From Aplectana chamaeleonis (lineage: Eukaryota; Nematoda; Chromadorea; Rhabditida; Cosmocercidae), in NCBI GenBank assembly GCA_029168955.1, contig JAPDOI010000986.1, positions 1-64,000 of the forward strand: a DNA stretch of 64,000 nt. Direction: 5' to 3'. Of this stretch, positions 31,660 to 41,770 are shown piece by piece. Positions within the stretch are counted from its first letter, which is position 1. Each line of letters begins with the position of its first letter. The notes under the pieces were generated by a model. The model searched no databases. It had not been told where the DNA came from and saw nothing but the letters and a program-made list of their open reading frames with translations. The position numbers were made by a program, and so were the translations under genes.

Positions 31660-31920
31660 GTTCGATGTGTCCTGAATTCTCGACAACTTTTTGACACATT
31701 CTCGTTTCGGAGAAAAGTTGTCCAGAATTCTCACGGAATTCTCATCAACTATGTCCTTCTCCTGAGTTCTCGACAACTTTTCCAGAATACTGGACAAATT
31801 CTCCGAAATTCTCGACAACTTCTCCATCTGCCAGAATTCTCGACAACTCCTCTCCACTTTCTGAACAACTTCTCGATTCTCGACCGATTCTCGACAACTT
31901 CTCGATATATTCTGGACAAC
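31660..31920. repeat. TTCTCGACAACTT array, right
   Basis: Eight or more ATTCTCGACAACTT units, including one inverted GTTGTCCAGAATTCT. It is the sister of the array at 13,500-13,740. Both read mostly in the same direction on the plus strand. Confidence 0.85.
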
Positions 31921-32039
31921 TAGTTTTACCTGAGGAAGGTATTAAAGAATTATAAGACAACTAGAGGGGGTCTAGTTGCAATAAAAAATTTCGCACCTGC
32001 CGTCGCTACGTCCTTTGTCTGATAAGGACAGAGGTTACC

Positions 32040-32330
32040 GCCGCTTTTGCGCACAAGGAAACACGGAATGCACCTCAAACTTGGGTATATTGAACCGGCG
32101 ACAATTTCGTTTCACCACACAGGACAGTGCATCGTACTCCACGCGGGTTCGCTGCTGCATCCTCGCGGAGCCGGCGCGGTCCTGACGCGGAGCTGCTGCG
32201 GTACTATCGCCGCCATGTCGAGGCTCAAGGCACGGCAGCCGAATCGTCTGATCACGGAGCCGCTGCGGCACTATCGCGGAACTATCGCGGCACAGTCGAG
32301 AATCGCGGTACTTCGCCGGCACTGACACGG
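32040..32330. repeat. ACTATCGCGG-type GC-rich repeat, right
   Basis: Repeated GGAGCCGCTGCGGCACTATC and GGAACTATCGCGGCAC words, related to 13,340-13,480 near the other end of the 20-kb element. Frames here are repeat-derived. Confidence 0.75.
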
Positions 32331-32459
32331 CACATTTTTTCAGAGGAATGGGCTTCGTGCTTATTTAGTGGGTTGCGGGGGCCAGCCGACTTCCCAATGA
32401 GTGCCTTCATCTCCCTACATAATTCTGTTCCAAATTTAAGGAATCCGGAGGGTTGGTTG

Positions 32460-32545
32460 GTTTGGTTCACTCTCGGCGAGGATCGAACCCGACCGTGTAC
32501 AGCGAACAGCACCGTTTCCTCCCACCACGCCACACATGCCCTAAT
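32460..32545 (-). repeat. tRNA-like SINE head (candidate)
   Basis: On the minus strand TGGCGTGGTGGG (32,532-32,521) fits an RNA polymerase III A box, and GGTTCGATCC (32,489-32,480) fits a B box. Their spacing, about 52 bases end to end, is tRNA-like. Acceptor-stem pairing is not evident, so this is more likely a tRNA-derived SINE or tRNA pseudogene than a functional tRNA. Confidence 0.5.
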
Positions 32546-32704
32546 GGATAACCACTACAGCGAGATAAAAGCGTCTAGCGTGGCACAACTGAGCCTGGGT
32601 GAGGTACACCCTCACCCTATCGGCTTAGCTTCGAAAAATCCAAAAATCCTGCTGCAAATCGCGGTACACGCTTTTCTGTTTTCTGTCCAATTTTGCCTAT
32701 TTTT

Positions 32705-32760
32705 ACAGAAAACAGAAAAATGGCCGAAAAATGGGCAGCAGAAAAACAGAAAACAGAAAA
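32705..32760. repeat. CAGAAAA array at right end of 20-kb element
   Basis: ACAGAAAACAGAAAA words abut the terminus TTCCGCACATCCCTG, as at the left end. Confidence 0.9.
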
Positions 32761-32868
32761 TTCCGCACATCCCTGATTATCATCCTGCTGCCTGATGCGA
32801 CTGCCGTTGTCCGCAAATGCGGACCGGACTTTGGCCCCGAGAACAACAGTATGCATGGTTAGGTTCGT

Positions 32869-32995
32869 GGCTTGTTTCCTCAAGAAAAAAACATTTAAAT
32901 TCAAACCGCGGTAATAACCAGCCAGCCGCTGCCGAGATTTAAACAGCCGCGCCAGCCTCGGTTTGAATTTAAAAGTTTTTTTGAGGAAACAAGCC
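32869..32995. mobile_element. Palindromic MITE, 127 bp, copy 1
   Basis: GGCTTGTTTCCTCAAGAAAA leads in and the mirror TTTTTTGAGGAAACAAGCC closes. Inner arms are TTTAAATTCAAACCG and CGGTTTGAATTTAAA. The second copy is at 62,421-62,569. Confidence 0.85.
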
Positions 32996-33093
32996 GTGGA
33001 CTTTACAGCCTAGGCCGCTCACTTTGAGGAGGTCGAAGCAATGCTTAACGGGCTTCTTCTTCTTCTTCTTTGCAGCCACTGAGAGGGGTTTCG

Positions 33094-35395
33094 TCACAAG
33101 TTGAGAAACTGGGCGACCAGCACTGGATTCGTCCACAAGTCTATTGTAGTGAGCGTTGTTGGCTTCTTCGGACAGTCAAATAGGTGTTTAGTGTCGTGGC
33201 CTTGGTTTCCACAGTCCGGGCACACGTCAGGCTGACTATTGTCGATCCTGTGCAGGTAAGACATAAGCAATGGAGAATGTCCGCAGCGCAACGAAGCGAG
33301 GATACACCTGGCGCGCCTACCGAGCTCGGACTCGGTATCACATACCCTGGGCGGCACATCACCGAGAATAGGGTTGACGGCCGCTTTGGCGAGATGATCC
33401 TTCACAAACCGGGTGTGCTCCGCGCGTAAGAGACGAAGCCGTTCTTGATTCGAGTCGGTCCATCTCTGTACATTCACTTTGTTCGGAGCATCGGCAAACG
33501 GCACTCTGATCGATCTCTCTCACGGGATTTAATAGTCTTCCTCGACGGATGATTAGGTTGCTTTTAAGGACATTAATAAACATCTGCTGAGCCTGGAGCT
33601 GACAATGCTCTTTCACTGGCAAGATACGGGCCTCGGCGTGAAGGTGCTCAATCGGTGAGCTTTTTGCACATCCAGTGGCTATTCGTAGTGCAGCATTCTG
33701 AATTCGCTGCATCTTAGTCCAGGAACTGTCCGACACGATGTGCTGCCAGACAGGTGCAGCATACTCCAATGCAGACTGCAGAAGGGCGCGATATGTCGTC
33801 AAGATTGTCTATCTGCTGCGACCCCAGGACGTTCCTCCCAGAACTCTCAACACTTTGAGCTTTGCCTTGATAATTGCCTGCTTCTGTTCAGCAGTTTTGT
33901 GAAACTTCAGCGATGGGTCCAAAATGAGGCCCAGCAGCTTGAGAAATTTCGCTGTAGGCAAAAGGTCACCATCCCACCTGACAACAGGTTGGGCGCTGTG
34001 TTCCTTTGGGTCAGATGTGAATACCGAAACAGAAGAAGACTTCGCCGCGGAAACTGTGAGCATCATACTATCGAGAAAGTTTTTAAGCTCAACGAGATAG
34101 TCGCTGATCTTGTTTGCGGCTACCTGTATGTCACGTTTACGGCACATGATGGTGACATCGTCGGCATACGCAACAATTTTTATATCTTTTTGAGGCTCTG
34201 GCAGGTCTTCAATATACAGGCTGAAGAGGGCAGGTGACAAAACTCCACCCTGCGGCACACCGGCTGCTACAGGTATACTATCGGAGACGTGATTCTGGAA
34301 TAGCATTTTGGCCCGACGACCTTTAGTAAACGCTGCGATCCAGCGCTTCTGCCACGGTTGTAGCGATGACTTCAATAGTTACTCGGACAAAAGTCCTAGG
34401 TTAACAGAATTAAATGCTTTGGTTAGATCGAGGGCAACGGCCGCTGTTCTAAGAGGCTTTCTGATATTGAACCCATCGACCGCATAGCTGACAATCTCCA
34501 GAAGGGCAGTGGTGGTGGAGTGAAGCTTTCTAAACCCATGTTGATGTTGCTGTGCCTCATTCTGCTCTGCCAGGTCCCTTACGATTAGCTTTTTCGGCTA
34601 CTTTCGCGATCGGTGATAACAGGCTAATAGGGCGATAGCCCTTCACCGTGCTTTATGCGATTTGCCTGGCTTAGGCAGGGGTATCACATTGGCGGTCTTC
34701 CATGCTTGTGGTAGAGTGCAGGTTCGGAAAGAAGTGTTTATGATATCTGCGATCATCGGTAGAAGTTCCGTGGGAAGCTTCTTCAAGATGGCTGCTGAGA
34801 TACCATCAGGTCCGAGAGCCTTCGAGTTCCGCATTTCCTTGATAGCCTTCTCCACCTGAGCAGGAGTAAAGGCCTCAGTGGCGTTCATCAGCGGCAGACG
34901 GCTTAGTTCTCTTACCGTGACTCTGTTTTGTAAGCCACGCTTGGTACGTGTGATGAAGAAATTTTTGCCAAGAGCATATGCGGCAGCCTTTCCTGATTTG
35001 AAGACGCTGTTATCGAACTCTATGGTAGAGTTCGAGGAGGGGGCGCACTTGCCAGATATCTTCCTCAATACTTTCCACGCAGTTGTTCCGTCGGTTTTAA
35101 AGTTCAACCTTTCAGTGAACTTCTCCCAACTGTCTTTCTTCTTGTGCTTGTCCAGATCCTTTCTTATCTCTTCATCCAGCTTGGCCACCTCAGGGTCCAA
35201 ATGATTTCTCAGCTCTCTTTTCATCTCTTGTCCTGATCTTCTGTAGAATCTCCTGGTGACATTAGGGTAGAAACTTTTCACACGTCCTTCAGGTATGGCC
35301 GCTTTTGTAGCCTTCCGGGATGGCGTCAGATATGTGATGCTCTTTCTGGTGCACATCGCCATTCCATGGATACTCAGCTGCCTGGCAGAGCGCAA
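33094..35395 (-). pseudogene. LINE reverse transcriptase and C-terminal zinc motif
   Basis: From 35,395 downward on the minus strand: linker residues (SFYPNVTRRF, ELRNHLDPEVAKLDEEIRKD), then RT blocks. The blocks include NSKALGPDGISAAILKKLP, WKTANVIPLPKPGKS, GVPQGGVLSPALFSLYIEDL and the catalytic AYADDV (about 34,165-34,148), then LGLILDPSLKFHK and SALEYAAPVWQH. The end encodes CPDCGNQGHDTKHLFDCP, a zinc-knuckle-like motif, and stops after VAQFLNL at 33,096-33,094. At least four frame changes interrupt it. Confidence 0.92.
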
Positions 35396-35587
35396 CCTCT
35401 GAACAGGACCCAGTCAGCAAGGCCTAAATTGAGATAAAGAACGTTGACGAATACCAGTATAAGGGGCAAGAGAGTTTGAGAGAGATCAATATGGAGAAAG
35501 ACGGGAATGTGGTCGCTGGGAAGAGTTGTGGAAGTGGACCATGTGCAAGAATTAGAAAGATTGGATGAAACGAGGGAGATGTCCGGG

Positions 35588-36539
35588 CTAGAAGGTCGAC
35601 CGTAGGGAAGGGGAGACGAGTAGGCTGATCATCGTTGAGGATAACCAGATCACACTCCTCAGCCCATTCCTCGACGTCTTCCCCTCTGCCGTCGGACTCA
35701 AGCGCAGAACAGAACGTGTGAGCATTGAAGTCACCTGCAAAGACAGCTGATGGGGGGAGAGAGAGCAGTCATGCAACTGCTTAAGAAGAGGTATGGGGTT
35801 GTAGGTTGGGGACAAGAAGTGGTAGGAGGGATGTAAATAGTAAATAGAGATAGTGGAGTTTTAAGAGGTAGGTGAACGGGAACGCACTCGAGAGTACCGT
35901 CCTTAGGAACATTTGGAATTAGATGAGAAGGTAAGTTAGAAAGCACAAACGTAGAAACTCCGCCTCCAAGAGCTGTCCTTGGGATGTGATAGGCAGTGTA
36001 GCCTGGAATGTTTGGTTGGGGGATAAGTAGGTAGAGGGAGAGAGTTTGGTTTCTTGAACCATAATAACATCCGGATGATGAGTACGTGCGAAGAGTGAGA
36101 GTTCAGACAATTTGGTGCGAAGGCCGTTAAGATTTATATGTACAATAGAGAGGGGGCGGTTGGTGAATGAGAAATCAGAGTTGCTGGGGCTGGAGCACAG
36201 AACACAACGGAAGGATGAGTTGTGATGCCTCACAGAACTAAGACCTGAACAGGAGAAGTGCACCCACCTTTGGCATCCAAAGCATTGGACGCTTGTTCCA
36301 TTCCAGTTGACTTTCTTGCTGCAGGTGGCACATTGATACTTCTGCACAGGTCCAGGATTCCTCTCGACGCCAGCCCTTTGTAGTAGAATCTTCAGGAGAG
36401 CTGGGGCCAGCCAGCGACTCTCCCATGACGAAAACCCTCTCGGTGGAGGGAGTGATGTCGGTTTGCACGAAGGTGATGTTGTTTCCTCCACACTGCCACG
36501 GCACGAACGTACGACATCTCGGCAGCACGGGCTTCTCAT
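35588..36539 (-). pseudogene. LINE 2A-like motif, PHD finger and endonuclease
   Basis: The frame starting near 36,539 gives LLQRAGVERNPGP (36,348-36,386), then a C4HC3 PHD-type finger from CATCSKK through CFGCQRWVHFSC to CVLC. It continues into the endonuclease N-terminus (IVHINLNGLRTK, then DVIMVQETKL). The frame shifts near 35,930. The endonuclease resumes to its AGDFNAHTFCSAL segment (about 35,735-35,700) and CDLVILNDDQPTRLP. The endonuclease nicks target DNA to prime reverse transcription. The PHD finger probably binds RNA, DNA or chromatin. Confidence 0.88.
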
Positions 36540-36968
36540 GTCGAAAACTCCTTATCACTGTAATATTTTGCCATTACCGACCGCTCCGCCGGGACTCATC
36601 CTAGCAGCCTAAGATATAACTGTAGACCTTCCGAACCCTGCGAAAATAAAACTGAAACGGAACCTCTCGTCAGCGCTGCGTTTAAGGTAACTGATAACCG
36701 GAGCAGTGCAGTGAATTCTGAGCTCATGTTGCTAAACAAGGGCTGGGCTGTGTGGAGAGGCGAGAGGTCAAGCGCAACCGCTGACCTACCGACCACCGCT
36801 GAAGAGGCGTGACATGGGCGGGGCCTAAGGTGTGAGAACATAAAAGGAGAGAAATGGCAGGATAGGAAGCCTTCTCAACTCAGAACTTTTACTCAAGTTA
36901 AAAACTATTTATCGGACGAGGAACGGATGGCTTAAGTTACTTGTTTGGAGCTTGTGGGCAGTAGGGTT

Positions 36969-38107
36969 ACTCAGAACATTTTACTCGAGTTAAAAACCTA
37001 ACTAAAACACTTCGGAACAAGTATGAAACAATATATCTAGACACGCACAACTATAAGTTCACTTATTTAATTTGAACTTAATTTGTTTGCGGTGGTTTTC
37101 TCCACAGACATCTAATGTGCGAACAAAGCGGCGACGGACAAGATTTGTATATGGGGGTTATTCGGGGGTGGAAAATACAATTTGACGTCCGTTTGTCGAT
37201 TTTGAAATACTCGATATTTTTCGCCTAGTTCATGCCCGTCTGATAAGTCCATGTCGAGCGATTTTGACGTGAAAATATGCAGATTTCGATTAGGTTCTGG
37301 AATTGAAATTATTATTTTGTAACACTATTATATTCGGCTTGTTCAGAGAAACTCAAAATTTAAAACGGACAGCTTTGAAGTAAGTTCACGCGATGCGGCG
37401 CTATGTGAGCTCTCAAGACTCCGCAAAGCGCCAATCGTGAAAAATGTGTGCTGTACATTTGCTTCATTTTCTAAATTCAGATACCCTTAAATAAGAACCA
37501 GAAAAAATACTCAGGGTGTACTCAAAACAAAATCCTCAACATCGTTGATACAACCCCTCATATTCTTCTTCGCTGTAAGAGTTATCGTTGAATACCGCAT
37601 TGATGAAATCTGCGTCAGACGAAACTATGTACGAAATGGATGGCCGCTATAAGAATCAGCTCACAAAAGGATTCGCAGATGAGCGGTAGATCAACCGTAC
37701 AGGTAAGACATCGGAATCAAAATGAAGTCCATCTGTTTATGAATCCTGAGCGGTCGCTTCGTTGTTTGCAGCATATTCATGCCATCGTAGGAGTTGAGTT
37801 GTGCAGTGTGTTGTATTTAAGGCAGTCCGTGTAGCGAATCAATGCATAGTCAAGCGTTAGTTGTTCGTTACTTCCTCCTCTGTTCGAAGGTAGTTTTACA
37901 CTTGTCCGTACTCAAGATATATTGATGACTACTTGTCCGTCGATCCTTTGTTCGCAACATTAGATGTCTATGAGGAAAAAACCACCGCAAACAAATTAAG
38001 TTCCAATTAAATAAGTGAACTTATAGTTGTGCGTGTCTAGATATATTGTTTTATACTTGTTCGAAGTGTTTTAGTTAGGTTTTTAACTTGAGTAAAAGTT
38101 CTGAGTA
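36969..38107. mobile_element. Foldback element, 160-bp inverted ends
   Basis: Left arm 36,969-37,128 and right arm 37,946-38,107 are reverse complements with few mismatches. Landmarks are CTCAGAAC, AACCTAACTAAAACACTTCG, ATATATCTAGACACGCACAA, AACTATAAGTTCACTTATTT and GGTGGTTTT. A TA at each outer edge fits a TA target, as for Tc1/mariner-type elements. The 0.8-kb spacer has no recognised transposase. A partial copy of the end (CTCAGAACTTTTACTCAAGT) also occurs at 36,879. Confidence 0.8.
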
Positions 38108-38108
38108 C

Positions 38109-39760
38109 ATGGAAGAACATCGCATTTTCAGTGACATGGTTAATGGAAACGGTGCCGAGGACGGGTCAGGCGGTTCGAGAAAGGAAGGAAGTTTGGTGGC
38201 TCAGGTTGGTGAACCAATTGTTGAATTTTCAATCGAAGAGTTGGGTGAGGTATTAGAAAGAGCTTGCTGGGATATTAGAGCCATTAACACTAGGGTGGAC
38301 GAAGAGTTGTAGGCAGCTAGGATAGCGGACCGAAAACAGCTGACCAAAGTTTTGAATGAGCAGGTCAGTAGGGCTTGTGGAAAATTGGAGGCAATTAAAG
38401 CCAGCGCGGTCGAGTACAAACGGTTTGGTCGTGAACTTTTCCGGGTTCTGGGTGACAGGGGAATAGAAAGTGTTGAAGCACTGAATGACTTTATCAGCAC
38501 TACAGAGGTGGATGGAGTATTGATCGCAGATAGTTGTGATTTGTTTCAGGCTAACGTCCGCGATGTTCGCAGTGTGCTGATCGATGTTCAGTCATCGCAG
38601 GCAACGAGTCAACAGCGAGCCCAGGAGTCGATGACAAAATGGAACTCTCGACGATGGTGAGTCATTGGGTAGGTGCAGGCAGGGAATGTTGAGGAATATT
38701 GGTACCCGAAAGTTTGGGCTTGGAGAACACGTGGACGAGAACGCCGGGTCCAGGGACTGGAGTGCCCTGCGAGCACGACTGGAGGCAGTCGTTGGCGACA
38801 TCACAGGAGGATGCGGCAAGGGAGTCAGGTCAGGATTCCATGAACTTATGGGCACTAATGCAGGCTAACGCGTGCGTGCATCCAGGGGTCTTCAAAGGGA
38901 ACCGATTGGAAAAATTTTTAGCGAGTTTATGCGCCGGAGGAGTGTAATTTTCGATTATGAAACACTGCTGGACATTCTATATGCGATAATCATCTGGAGG
39001 GTAGGGCGAAGAGCGTATTCTTGTCTTTTGACTAAGAATGTGAGATTGTTGGGTTTTTGCAGAAGAATTGAAGAAAACTTTTGGCTAATGACTCAACTGC
39101 TGGGTGGCTAGCCAGGCTTCGACAGAACTTCGTAGAATTTAAAAGAGACACCATGGACAAAGTGTGTCAGATTTTTGTGTAGTTCTGGAGAAATCGGGTC
39201 TGCAGGCTAACCCCACAGCTACTCTCAGCGATAGGTCCCTTTAGAGTATGCTCTTATACTATTGGATAATCTTAGGGATTGGCCAGAGCATCTTCATTTA
39301 CTGAGTACGCCCCAACAGGTTCGACCTCAAAGATGCCTACGAATCGGTTGGAGCAACTAGCGCTTACCATGGATCAGTCTAAGGCCATATGGAAGCAGGG
39401 GAAGGCAAGTATAGGGACGGAAGGGATGGCTGGAGAGGACGGTCGGCAGCGTACCAGAACGACGCTGGAAGGCGAGAATATGGAAGAAGCTTAAGAAACA
39501 GCTTTTCGGACGATGAGAAAGGGGCGAAAAGGCCCATTCGTGATGGTCCTGACGGCAATCGCAGCAATTCCGAGCGCCGCCTTGCTGCCAAAAGGACGGT
39601 ATCAAAAGAGGAATCCCACACGCGTGTCGCTGGTTCGTTTTCGCAGCTTCGAGAAGTCTTGGGAGAATGGGTCAATCGACTCGACATGGGTCATCGTTTG
39701 GTCGTTAGATCCTAAATTCGATGAAGATCCTATTTGTGCATATTGTAAAGTTGTCCAATG
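38109..39760 (+). pseudogene. Degenerate retrotransposon gag
   Basis: Segments in changing frames. YMEEHRIFSDMVNGNGAEDG begins near 38,106. A helical section follows, with LTKVLNEQVSRACGKLEAIK near 38,340. Near 38,880 is a gag core, HPGVFKGNRLEKFL followed in another frame by VIFDYETLLDILYA. Near 39,165 comes DFCVVLEKSGLQANPTATLS and then ALILLDNLRDWPEHLHLLS. This order (FxGN..EKF, then FCVVLEK.., then LLDNL..WPEH) matches gag proteins of nematode LTR retrotransposons as I remember them. Stops at 38,310, 38,658 and elsewhere make it non-functional. No CCHC knuckle is visible. Confidence 0.6.
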
Positions 39761-40699
39761 AGCATTTTGAGAGTGGTGGCCGAATTGGTAGTGTGTGGCC
39801 CCTGATTTATTGAGAAGAACAGTACTTTGTGGAAAAAGTTGGTTGAGATCTGGATGATGCTTGATGGTCCTATTGGTAAAAGCATCCGGTCCAGCGGACA
39901 GTTTGTGATGGCGTCTAGCTCAAAAATTGAGAGAATGGACACGTCTATTGTGAAGTAGGAAGCCCCTGAGATATGCTTTAGCATATTATGGTTCTGTTTG
40001 TACTGCCGTAAGCCTGTGCAACATTGACGGTGTACGATAGATATGCTTGAGGAAGAAAGTGGCTGTAAAGTGATAGAGCTAGATACCAGAGCTGAAAAGA
40101 TTGGACTACGTACCGACAGGGCATCGGCAGTCAGGAGGGAGAGGCATGTGGGGAGGCGGAGAGCTCAGCGCAACCCTGCTGACTTCAATACCACCGCTGA
40201 AGAGGCGTGACATGGGCGGGGCCTTATTGTGCATTGTTAATTATCATTGTTAGTATTCGGGGGTGTGTATCAGGGCTGTGCGGAAATGTTTTTCAAGAAT
40301 TTCGGAAACGGAAACGGAAGAAAAATGGCCAAAAAACGCCGGAAACGGAAATCCGGAAACGGAAACATGGAAAGAGACTGAAGAATTTTGGGTTGTCTCG
40401 TTCTCACGTCTCCGCTGCTTCTCATTGCCCGCAGCTCTCACTCAATAACCAATGATTTCAGTCAGTAAACTTATACATTATTCAAGATAAAGTCCTTACG
40501 AGGTGCATTCAACAATTTCTGAAATCTGGCTTTCTGGAGATCCGAAAAGGTAATTTCGAAGTTTGAATCTCATTATATGTAGGCGCACTTCGAAATACAG
40601 CAGTGATGTGCGGTAATTGCCAATTTCCAAATAATCAGCGACTCTTTTTCTTCTTTTTTAAACCATATTTGCATATCGTAGTAGATAACAAAGTAGGAA

Positions 40700-41155
40700 A
40701 TCAGACGCAGTACTGATCAACGCTTGACACGAGGGAGGTGCCAGCATCTCCTAAAGCCATTCTCAAGCAGCAATGGAAGGTCGACTTGGACCGTCCTCGG
40801 GCATATACTAAGAAGAACGCCGGATCGTCTCGTACCAACACGCTCTTAAGAACATGCTTTCAAATCCTGTCTGGAAACGGCCACCTGGGCGTAGGCGAAA
40901 GTTCTGGACGGATGTGGTTAAAAGAGGATTTAAAGTCACTCGGCATCGCAAAGACCAGTTCAGGCGCTGGTGTTTCTGCTCGCAGGAAAATGGAATAGTG
41001 ACAGCTGGATGGGAATGTGTTCGAACTGTGGCTGAAGACCGTGAAAAGTGGACACGGCGGCGACTACTAGGACGGCGCACACTTCAGTGAAGATGCGGAA
41101 TGACCGCGCTCAGGCGAAAGCCAACCGGATTAAGTCAAGTCAAGCAGATACAAAA
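40700..41155 (+). pseudogene. RTE LINE 3' fragment
   Basis: The C-terminal part of the RTE element found at 44,100-47,380. Matching segments include VPASPKAI-KQQWKVD, SGNGHLGVGESSGRMW and the terminal GAAGATGCGGAATGACCGCG. It ends with the same TTAAGTCAAGTCAAG tail. It is 5'-truncated, as is usual for LINE copies. Confidence 0.88.
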
Positions 41156-41574
41156 CAATTGAATTTGAAATGGAATAAGCAAACTCATCTGGCGAGTTGG
41201 AGAAAATTCCCTTGTGATCACCCTCAAACGAGCCTCATGCCGCTGTCTGTGGTCACTTCCACCTGTCTCCCGCCAAAACTCCTCAGGTACTTATTGAGAC
41301 TGACGGCCGGCGAACCTTTCCCAGGCTGGCCCGCGGTCTCCCGTCCCTCCGGCCGCCCACGCTTTTTGGTTCGCCGGCGGCCAGCCGTATGTCGACGGCC
41401 CGCCGACCTTTACCAGATGGCCCGCGATCATTATTTGTATCATTGTTTACCTCAAGCATGTTACTCGCCGATCCCACGGCGGAGAAAAAGCCCTGCCTCA
41501 GTTTGCCGCAATCTGCGGAGGAGGAACCACCTCCCCGCGGATCACGGCAGAAACTGCACCCCCAGCCGTGGAGA
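41156..41574. other. No gene recognised
   Basis: GC-rich sequence with GGCCGGCG words. A 212-residue frame that starts in the RTE tail runs through it, but it has no recognisable domain. Confidence 0.4.
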
Positions 41575-41770
41575 GATACCCCTATCCCCTCAGCGGTCAA
41601 AAATATGCTTGGCCTCTGGAGAGGACTCAGAAGTCACCTCCAGGGCCGGCAGTAAGATATGCCAATTGAGGACTCTAGTGAGATGAGAGGCGGCTTTTAT
41701 ACCGTCTGTGCACGTGATAACCACGTTACGACGTGATCAGTCGTGATCATTATCAATTGTCCTTCCAACC
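41575..41770 (-). repeat. LINE 5'-leader fragment
   Basis: Similar over about 190 bp to 60,425-60,620, the region just upstream of the minus-strand LINE copy. Shared words are CTATCCCC, TTGGCCTCT, GGGCCGGCA, GAGGACTC, GTGAGATGAG, TTTTTATACCG and TATCAATTGTC/CATCAATTGTC. It probably represents a LINE promoter/5' UTR left without its body. Confidence 0.65.

Larger units (their letters stand above)
12734..32775. mobile_element. 20-kb interval with hAT-like ends and 8-bp TSD
   Basis: The left terminus CAGGGATGTGCGGAA (12,734-12,748) is the exact reverse complement of the right terminus (32,761-32,775). Both are flanked by the identical octamer ATTATCAT (12,726-12,733 and 32,776-32,783). An 8-bp duplication with a CAGGG-type end is the hAT signature. 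Next to each end is an array of CAGAAAA units. Further in, both sides carry ACTATCGCGG-rich, TTCTCGACAACTT-rich and AACAGGCACTCT-type blocks in the same outer-to-inner order. No transposase was recognised. The interior holds a minisatellite, a Gypsy element and several inverted-repeat elements that account for much of the length. An alternative is that two separate copies lost their partners, but the matching octamer argues for one insertion. Confidence 0.6.
33050..36570 (-). mobile_element. LINE with PHD, endonuclease and RT (copy 1)
   Basis: A minus-strand non-LTR retrotransposon, the best preserved LINE in the window. From its 5' side (right) it encodes a 2A-like NPGP motif, a PHD finger, an apurinic-type endonuclease, a linker, a reverse transcriptase and a C-terminal C-x2-C zinc motif. 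It ends in a (GAA)n tail (33,051-33,069 read on minus). Frameshifts near 35,590, 35,395, 34,640, 34,380, 33,800 and 33,505 disrupt the frame. The RT and terminal zinc motif resemble the I/Jockey/Ingi group; I did not fix the clade. Four further fragments of the same or a related family lie at 50,546-60,430. Confidence 0.9.
36751..40223 (+). mobile_element. LTR retrotransposon remnant, gag only
   Basis: Direct repeats at 36,751-36,825 and 40,147-40,223, both starting TGTGG-GAGGCG and ending CCACCGCTGAAGAGGCGTGA then CATGGGCGGGGCC, look like LTR fragments. Between them is a gag-like region (38,109-39,760) but no protease, RT or integrase motif, so pol has been deleted. A TATA-like ACATAAAAGG at 36,838 fits a U3 promoter. 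The foldback element at 36,969-38,107 interrupts its 5' leader, and the hAT-like element at 40,271 sits in or next to its right LTR. Confidence 0.6.

Noticed and set aside
32460..32545. Functional tRNA gene
   Set aside because: The box A and box B matches are present, but the ends do not pair as an acceptor stem.
41048..41686. 212-residue open frame
   Set aside because: It begins in the RTE tail and continues into unrelated GC-rich sequence; composition is arginine-proline-rich with no domain.
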